64,000 nt of DNA from Breoghania corrubedonensis (GTDB lineage Bacteria > Pseudomonadota > Alphaproteobacteria > Rhizobiales > Stappiaceae), in contig NZ_QAYG01000002.1 of assembly GCF_003053845.1 (NCBI RefSeq), positions 62,001-126,000 on the forward strand. The letters are read 5' to 3'. Shown here one piece after another: positions 59,156 through 64,000 of this stretch. The notes under the pieces were generated by a model, which saw nothing but the letters and a program-made list of their open reading frames with translations, was not told the origin of the DNA and ran no database searches. The first letter of the stretch is position 1. Each line of letters opens with the position of its first letter. The translations under genes were made by a program, and so were the position numbers.

Positions 59156-59520
59156 CGGACCTGCCGCGTCCGCCCGCCCATATCGCGCCCTATGTGGAAG
59201 CGCTCGGCCACCAGCGCGCAGCGGAGTTCCTGCTCGCGTTCGGCGGGGCGGCGGCCTATGTCGCGGAGAACCCGCAGGAACGCGGCAAGATGACCGAGGC
59301 GATCGGCGAGGACAGCGTCAGGGCGCTCGGGGCCGTGCTGGGTTTCGGGCGTATCGACCGGGTGCCGGTGGCCGGATGGTGGGTTGCCCAGGTGCTTTAC
59401 TGTCGCGGGGCCTCGATCAGCCAGATCGCACGCGAACTCAGGACCAGCGACAAGACCGTGCGCAAGTGGCTGGGCGAGATGCGCAACAGCCAGCGACAGC
59501 TCAAATTGTTTGCGGATTGA
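59152..59520 (+). CDS. mor: Mor-family transcription activator
   Basis: A 122-residue protein. PPAHIAPYVEALGHQRAAEF and LLAFGGAAAYVAENP form the dimer region, then the C-terminal HTH ASISQIARELRTSDKTVRKW with a last helix ending LKLFAD. This is the Mor/C family that activates the middle and late promoters of Mu. Its position, after gemA and before the lysis genes, fits Mu order. Confidence 0.85.
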   Translation: MTDLPRPPAHIAPYVEALGHQRAAEFLLAFGGAAAYVAENPQERGKMTEAIGEDSVRALGAVLGFGRIDRVPVAGWWVAQVLYCRGASISQIARELRTSDKTVRKWLGEMRNSQRQLKLFAD

Positions 59521-59659
59521 TCTCTGGTTCGCACGCCGGTGCGGGCATTTCAACGCACGGCGCTGATGCACTGTGGCGGACAATCGAGCCGCCCGCAACT
59601 GCCCTTTAAATCGCACTTGAACGGCCGGCTCCCACGCGACCACTCGCAGGGATCCGCTA
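59521..59659. promoter_or_regulatory. Mor-to-lysis intergenic region, candidate middle/late promoter
   Basis: 139 bases without a gene. A small hairpin CGCAC GCCG GTGCG at 59530-59543 may end the early transcript. CCCTTTAAATCGC near 59610 is the only -10-like stretch, consistent with an activator-dependent promoter that lacks a -35 box. Confidence 0.35.
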
Positions 59660-60595
59660 ATGACCGTCATCACCAAACTGAGCCCCGCCGGTGTCGCCGA
59701 TCTCGGCGCACATGAGGGGTTCGTCTCTCGCACCTATCGCTGCCCGGCCGGCGTTCTCACGATCGGCTTCGGCTTCACGATGGGCTCGATGGTTTTCGCC
59801 GACTACTGGCGGACAAAGTACGGCAGAGGACTGAAGCCCGGCGACACGATCACGCGCGAAGAAGCGGAAAAGCTTCTGATCGAGCTGGTCAATCACGAAT
59901 ACGGGGTGACCGTCGCCGACAAGATCAAGCCGCAGAAACAGTGCGAGTTCGATGGAGCCTCGTCGGTCCTCTACAACTGCGGCAAGGGCGCCGCGAACTG
60001 GCGCTGGGCCAAGGCGCTCGCCGCCGGCGATGTGAAGAGCGCCGCAGCGCTGCTGCGCACCACGGCCGTCACCGCGAACGGCAAGCGTCTGCCGGGGCTG
60101 GTCAAGCGCCGTGCGGCCGAGGCCCTGATGATCGAACGCGGCGTCTATTCCAGCCGCAAGGCGATCCGCATCGAGCCCGCAACCGACATTGCGCCCGCCG
60201 CGACCGCCGACGACGAGCTGGCGCACTATCAGGGCATCCTCGCGCGCCTCGGCCACTACAAGGGCCAGCTCGACGGACTGGCGGGGCCGAAAACCACCGC
60301 CGCCGTGCGCGCCTTCCAGGAAACCCAGCCGAACCTCAACGTGGACGGCATCCTCGGCACCGGCACCGCCGCCGCGCTCGACCGGGCCGATGCGGCCGGG
60401 GATCGGGCCAAGGACGTCGGTGCCGCCGCCTTCGTTTCCATCGGCAGCGCCGCCGCCGCTGCTGGTGGCGCTCCGGTGTGGGTGTATTGGGTCGCCGGAG
60501 CGGCCACTGCCTTCGCGTTGCTCGCCGCCGGTGTCTACGCCTGGAGGTATCGCGACGAGATCCGGGCGGCGATCAAGCGGAGGGCCACGGCATGA
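59660..60595 (+). CDS. Phage lysozyme (GH24) with PG-binding domain and C-terminal membrane segment
   Basis: A 311-residue endolysin. The GH24 triad follows the E-8-C-5-T rule: E19 in LGAHEGF, C28 in TYRC and T34 in GVLTIGFG. A PG_binding_1 domain is about residues 190-245 (QGILARLGHYKGQLDGLAGP, KTTAAVRAFQETQPN). Residues about 268-295 form a membrane helix (VYWVAGAATAFALLAAGVYA) with a basic C-terminal tail. The membrane anchor at the C-terminus is unusual for GH24 enzymes. Overlaps the next frame. Confidence 0.9.
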   Translation: MTVITKLSPAGVADLGAHEGFVSRTYRCPAGVLTIGFGFTMGSMVFADYWRTKYGRGLKPGDTITREEAEKLLIELVNHEYGVTVADKIKPQKQCEFDGASSVLYNCGKGAANWRWAKALAAGDVKSAAALLRTTAVTANGKRLPGLVKRRAAEALMIERGVYSSRKAIRIEPATDIAPAATADDELAHYQGILARLGHYKGQLDGLAGPKTTAAVRAFQETQPNLNVDGILGTGTAAALDRADAAGDRAKDVGAAAFVSIGSAAAAAGGAPVWVYWVAGAATAFALLAAGVYAWRYRDEIRAAIKRRATA

Positions 60596-60792
60596 AGGGC
60601 TATCGCACCACACTGATCAACGGCGCGGTGGCGCTTGTTCCCATCGCCGCGGAACTGCTCAAGTTCCTCGGTGCCTTCGATTGGCAAGCCTACCTGGAGC
60701 CGCGCGACGCGCTCTGGGCGATGCTAATCATTGGCGGCCTCAACATCTTTCTGCGTCGCATCACGTCGACGCCGATCGGGCGGTCAAGCTGA
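60592..60792 (+). CDS. Small phage membrane protein, holin-like
   Basis: 66 residues, two hydrophobic segments (LINGAVALVPIAAELLKFLG and ALWAMLIIGGLNIFLRR). Lies between the lysozyme and the 3TM holin and overlaps both. A role in lysis timing (holin, antiholin) is likely by context. Confidence 0.55.
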   Translation: MKGYRTTLINGAVALVPIAAELLKFLGAFDWQAYLEPRDALWAMLIIGGLNIFLRRITSTPIGRSS

Positions 60793-61274
60793 TGGGGCCG
60801 CTCGCATTCGTTGGTCCGGTCATGTCGATCGTCTCCCGGGTTCTGACCGGCGGCGGCTTCTCCGCGGTCATCCAGGACGTGGTCAAGGCGGTGGCCGAGG
60901 GCAAGATGACTGCCGACGAGGCCAACGCGCGGATCGCGGAGGCGCAGGCCTCGGCCGAGGCGGACATGACCAAGGCGCTGGCGGCATCGGCTTCGGAGAT
61001 TTTCGCCGTTGCACAGGAGACGATCCGGGCGTCGTTCCAAAGCGACGATCCGATGGTGCGGCGCGCCTGGGCGATCGTGGTCTGGTCGCAGACCTTCGTC
61101 CTGCTCTGGTACCAGATCGGGCTCCCGTTCTGGATCAAGGCATTTGGCGGCACCTTCCCTCGCACGGGCGACGACATGCTCGCCTGGGCCTATGCGCTGG
61201 TCGGCGGCGCGCTGGGGCTCGCCGGTCTTGGCGCGGTCCGGAGCGTCGGCGCGAACTTCATGAACAAGCGGTAG
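60792..61274 (+). CDS. 3TM-type phage holin (GTA_holin_3TM-like)
   Basis: An ATG sharing a base with the previous stop gives 160 residues. A helical N-terminal region (AEGKMTADEANARIAEAQAS) precedes membrane helices at RAWAIVVWSQTFVLLWYQIG and AWAYALVGGALGLAGLGAVR. The pattern agrees with three-membrane-segment holins known from gene-transfer agents and alphaproteobacterial phages. It permeabilises the inner membrane for the lysozyme. Confidence 0.75.
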   Translation: MGPLAFVGPVMSIVSRVLTGGGFSAVIQDVVKAVAEGKMTADEANARIAEAQASAEADMTKALAASASEIFAVAQETIRASFQSDDPMVRRAWAIVVWSQTFVLLWYQIGLPFWIKAFGGTFPRTGDDMLAWAYALVGGALGLAGLGAVRSVGANFMNKR

Positions 61275-61279
61275 GGGCG

Positions 61280-61696
61280 ATGCAGGAAACCTGGACATTC
61301 GCGGAGATCCTGGCGCGCTTCGGTCCGCTGATCATCATGGTGCTGTCGCTCGGGTGGAGCGTCTACCAGTTCCGGTCGTCGGCCCGAAAAGACGAGTTCA
61401 AGGAGCTGCGCGAGGAAGTGCGCAGCGAGATGGCGAAGCAGTCATCCCAGTTGCAGAAGCACATTCAGGAAGGAGCCAGTTCGCGGGCCGATATCGCCAA
61501 TCGGCTTTCGGCGATCGAGGGTGACCTGAAGCATATGCCATCGGCCGACAGCTACCAGCGGACGGAACTCGCCCTTGTCGGGCTGCGCGGCCAGATGGAG
61601 GTGCTCACCGAACGCCTCAAGCCCGTCGCGGAGATTTCCAACAGGTTGCAGGAATTCCTTCTCGAAGAAGCCAAGGAGCGCCGCGACAGGCAATGA
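61280..61696 (+). CDS. DUF2730-family phage protein (Mu gp25-like)
   Basis: A 138-residue protein: one N-terminal membrane helix (ILARFGPLIIMVLSLGWSVY) and a long coiled coil (about 45-130). This is the DUF2730 layout of Mu gp25, a protein between the lysis genes and the terminase. It may be a spanin-like or membrane-tethered factor; the function is not established. Confidence 0.75.
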   Translation: MQETWTFAEILARFGPLIIMVLSLGWSVYQFRSSARKDEFKELREEVRSEMAKQSSQLQKHIQEGASSRADIANRLSAIEGDLKHMPSADSYQRTELALVGLRGQMEVLTERLKPVAEISNRLQEFLLEEAKERRDRQ

Positions 61697-61992
61697 GCAT
61701 GGACAAGATCATCCGAGAAGAGGCCCGCCTCATCATCCTGCGCGCGCTGGCCGATGAGCCGGACGGACGCTGCAATTCCTCGCTGCTGGTGCGGCATCTG
61801 GAGGTGTTCGGCATCAACCGGCCGCGCTCCTGGACCGAGGCCGAGGTGCGCGAGCTGGAGAACCGCGGCGCCGTGCGCGTGATGGAGGCCGGCTCCGTTC
61901 TGGTGGCGCAGCTCACGGCGCGCGGCCAGGACCATCTTGAGCGCCGCGCGTTCCTGGACGGTGTGAAGCGCCCCAGCCTGCCGGAGGCGTAA
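61693..61992 (+). CDS. Mu gp26-like / VpaChn25_0724-family phage protein
   Basis: 99 residues with a winged-helix pattern (IREEARLIILRALADEPDGR, TEAEVRELENRGAVRVMEAG, VAQLTARGQDHLERR). The family sits between gp25 and gp27 in Mu-like phages. It is coupled to the previous frame by ATGA. Likely DNA-binding; role unknown. Confidence 0.65.
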   Translation: MSMDKIIREEARLIILRALADEPDGRCNSSLLVRHLEVFGINRPRSWTEAEVRELENRGAVRVMEAGSVLVAQLTARGQDHLERRAFLDGVKRPSLPEA

Positions 61993-61995
61993 GCG

Positions 61996-62589
61996 ATGGC
62001 GAAGCAGCGCGGCCGTGGCCGACTATCCGACATCGAGTTGCTGCCTCCCGAGTGCGACCAGGTCATCGCCTGGGCGGCTGAAGAGCTGCGCGGCCATAAG
62101 CGGACGCAGACGGACATCTATGAAGAGTTCTACGCGAAACTCGAAGAGCTGCAACGGGAGTATCGCGGCGAGCTGGACTTCAAGATCCCGTCCTTCAAGG
62201 CGTTCAATCGCTATTCGATCAAGCAAGCGACGCTGACCCGCCGGCTCGAAGAGACGCGGACGATCGCCAGAGCAATCTCGCGGAACTTCGACGCCGAAGC
62301 GAGCGACGATCTCACCCTGATCGCCGCCGAGGCGATCAAGACGCTGGTCTTCGAAGTGATCACGGCCGCCGGAGAAAACGGCATTGAGGCCAAGGACGCC
62401 ATGAACCTTGCCAACGCGCTGCGCGCCGCGACGCAGGCCCAGGGCGTCTCGACCGTGCGCAGGCAGAAGGTGGAGAAGGAGTTCGAAGGCCGGGCTCGCG
62501 AAGCCGTGGACAAGGTCGCCAAGGCCAAGGGCTTCTCGGCCGAGACAGCGAATACCTTCCTCGAAATGATCGGGGTCAAACCCGCATGA
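61996..62589 (+). CDS. DUF3486-family protein (Mu gp27-like, putative terminase small subunit)
   Basis: A 197-residue protein. MAKQRGRGRLSDIELLPPEC opening, FKAFNRYSIKQATLTRRLEE in the middle, and a helical C-terminus. DUF3486 proteins stand directly before the large terminase in Mu-like phages and are thought to be the small subunit that recognises packaging DNA. The ATG follows GGAGGCGTAAGCG; it overlaps the next gene (ATGA). Confidence 0.8.
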   Translation: MAKQRGRGRLSDIELLPPECDQVIAWAAEELRGHKRTQTDIYEEFYAKLEELQREYRGELDFKIPSFKAFNRYSIKQATLTRRLEETRTIARAISRNFDAEASDDLTLIAAEAIKTLVFEVITAAGENGIEAKDAMNLANALRAATQAQGVSTVRRQKVEKEFEGRAREAVDKVAKAKGFSAETANTFLEMIGVKPA

Positions 62590-64000
62590 ATGCGCCCCTC
62601 TCCCGCGAACAATGGGAAAAGCTTCGTCGCGAGACGATGGATACCATGCCGCGCGTCATCGGCGAGGTCGGACGGGCAAAGGCGCTTCTGCCCTATCAGG
62701 GGCAAGCCGTGGGGCTGCTGGAAAGCACCGCTATCCGCGTTCTTTTCATTGAGAAGTCTCGACGGATCGGCATGACGTGGGGGCTTGCCTCCTATGCGGT
62801 GCTTCGTGCCGGGCGAATACGCGAAGCCGGTGGCATGGATGCGATGTACATCTCCTACAGCCAGGAGATGACACGCGAGTTCATCGACGCATGCGCGATG
62901 TGGGCGCGCGCGTTTTCGACTGCGGCGATCGCCCAGGATGAGTACCTGTTCGACGACACGGATCCGGATCACCCGGAAGACACCCGTCAGATCCAGGCCT
63001 TCCGGATCCGCTTCGCCAGCGGGTTCGAGATCATCGGTCTTTCTTCGGCTCCGCGCACCCTGCGCGGCAAGCAGGGTCTCGTCATCATCGACGAGGCGGC
63101 CTTCGTCGATAATCTGAAGGAACTGCTGAAGGCCGCACTCGCCTTCCTGATGTGGGGCGGCCAGGTCGTGGTCTGCTCCACCCATAACGGCACGGAAAAC
63201 GAGTTCAACGTCCAGATCCAGGAGATCCTCGGCGGGCGCTCGAAATACGCCCACATGCGCGTCGATCTGGATCAAGCGTTGAAGGACGGGCTCTACCAGC
63301 GGATCTGCCTTGTACGCGGCATCGAATGGTCGCCGGAGGGCGAGGCCGAGTGGCGCGAGGAACTCATCGGCTTCTATGGCGACGGCGCCGACGAGGAGCT
63401 GTTCTGCATTCCGTCCATGGGTTCCGGCGCCTGGCTGACCGCTCCGCTGATCGAGGCGCGCATGACGGCGGATGCGCCGGTGCTGCGGCTGGAGCTACCG
63501 GCGGATTTCCTCCAGCGACCGGAGCTGGAGCGCGCCGTCCTGTTGGCGCCGTTCATGGCAAATCTGGAGGAAGCACTCGACGCGCTCGACCTCACGCCGC
63601 TCTTTGCCTTTGGCTTTGACTTTGCCCGCGTCGCGGATCTGACAGTCGGCGCGCTTCTGGCGATAGAGAAGGATCTGAAGCGCCGCGAGGTGCTGTCCTT
63701 CGAGCTGCGGGGTGTGCCCGGCGACGAACAGAAGTTGATCGTGCGCACGGTGCTGAAGCATGTGCGGCACCGGTGCGTCGGCGCGGCCTTCGATGCGACC
63801 GGTATGGGCTGGACGGTAGCGGAAGACATGGGCCGTGAATTCGGCCTGCGGGAAAAGGACGATGACGCCGGCCTCGTCTGGGCGGTCAAGTTCTCCCAGG
63901 ACTGGTACCGCCTCAACATGCCGCCGCTCAAGACGGCGTTCGAGGACAATGCGATCACGATCACGGCTGACGCCGACCACTTGTCGGATCTGCGCGCGGT
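62586..64000 (+). CDS. Phage terminase large subunit (Mu gp28-like), 3'-truncated by the window
   Basis: An ATG in the end of the previous gene opens a frame that runs off the window (471 codons, no stop). LLPYQGQAVGLLES precedes a Walker-A-like EKSRRIGMTWGLA. Walker B is GLVIIDEAAFVDNL and the coupling motif region is VVVCSTHNGTENEF. The nuclease part begins AFGFDFARVADLTVGALL with an acidic metal ligand. It packages phage DNA into the head, in Mu by a headful mechanism that includes host flanks. Confidence 0.9.
   Translation, partial: MNAPLSREQWEKLRRETMDTMPRVIGEVGRAKALLPYQGQAVGLLESTAIRVLFIEKSRRIGMTWGLASYAVLRAGRIREAGGMDAMYISYSQEMTREFIDACAMWARAFSTAAIAQDEYLFDDTDPDHPEDTRQIQAFRIRFASGFEIIGLSSAPRTLRGKQGLVIIDEAAFVDNLKELLKAALAFLMWGGQVVVCSTHNGTENEFNVQIQEILGGRSKYAHMRVDLDQALKDGLYQRICLVRGIEWSPEGEAEWREELIGFYGDGADEELFCIPSMGSGAWLTAPLIEARMTADAPVLRLELPADFLQRPELERAVLLAPFMANLEEALDALDLTPLFAFGFDFARVADLTVGALLAIEKDLKRREVLSFELRGVPGDEQKLIVRTVLKHVRHRCVGAAFDATGMGWTVAEDMGREFGLREKDDDAGLVWAVKFSQDWYRLNMPPLKTAFEDNAITITADADHLSDLRA

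Overview
The window is GC-rich chromosomal DNA, apart from a few AT-rich patches. Gene content points to an alphaproteobacterium, most likely of the Hyphomicrobiales/Rhizobiales type: many ABC and TRAP solute importers, each beside catabolic enzymes and a local regulator, plus a Mu-like prophage whose holin resembles gene-transfer-agent holins. The genus assignment is inference. No rRNA, tRNA or CRISPR array was recognised.

Bases 1-25241 are three nitrogen-scavenging blocks. (1) The end of an isoaspartyl peptidase gene is followed by a strong hairpin and an AT-rich control region. Then comes a + strand run: a branched-chain-amino-acid-type ABC importer (livG, F, H, M and a binding protein), an N-formylglutamate amidohydrolase-like enzyme, an RpiR regulator, a glutamine-synthetase-like ligase and an isochorismatase-like amidohydrolase. 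(2) A creatininase-family amidohydrolase and a GntR regulator (- strand) lie divergently from a five-gene dipeptide-type ABC importer. (3) A - strand operon encodes a cytoplasmic AmiC-like ligand sensor, a urea/amide-type ABC importer (urtA-E-like) and an amidase, with a divergent MarR regulator.

Bases 25242-35377 hold IS debris and then a carboxylic-acid catabolic locus: a two-domain PPC/DUF296 protein, acyl-CoA synthetase, thiolase, IclR regulator, two short-chain dehydrogenases and a TRAP importer. The element GGTCCATATTATGA occurs in both control regions of this locus and suggests one regulon.

Bases 35378-46696 are a defence island. A compact - strand operon reads hsdR, hsdM, hsdS, a modular protein of unknown function whose GIY-YIG-like C-terminus lies beyond a single in-frame TGA, and an Mrr-type endonuclease. 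It is bracketed by transposase, AAA-ATPase and integrase fragments.

From about 46697 to the end is the left part of a Mu-like transposable prophage. It begins with three copies of TGCGCAAGATCANNTGGCA spaced like Mu attL sites L1, L2 and L3. Next come a LexA-like repressor and a Ner-like regulator around shared palindromes, a ParB-like protein, MuA-type transposase and MuB-type ATPase. A string of small early genes, GemA and a Mor activator follow, then the lysis cassette (lysozyme, small membrane proteins, 3TM holin), gp25/26/27-like proteins and a terminase large subunit cut off at the window end.
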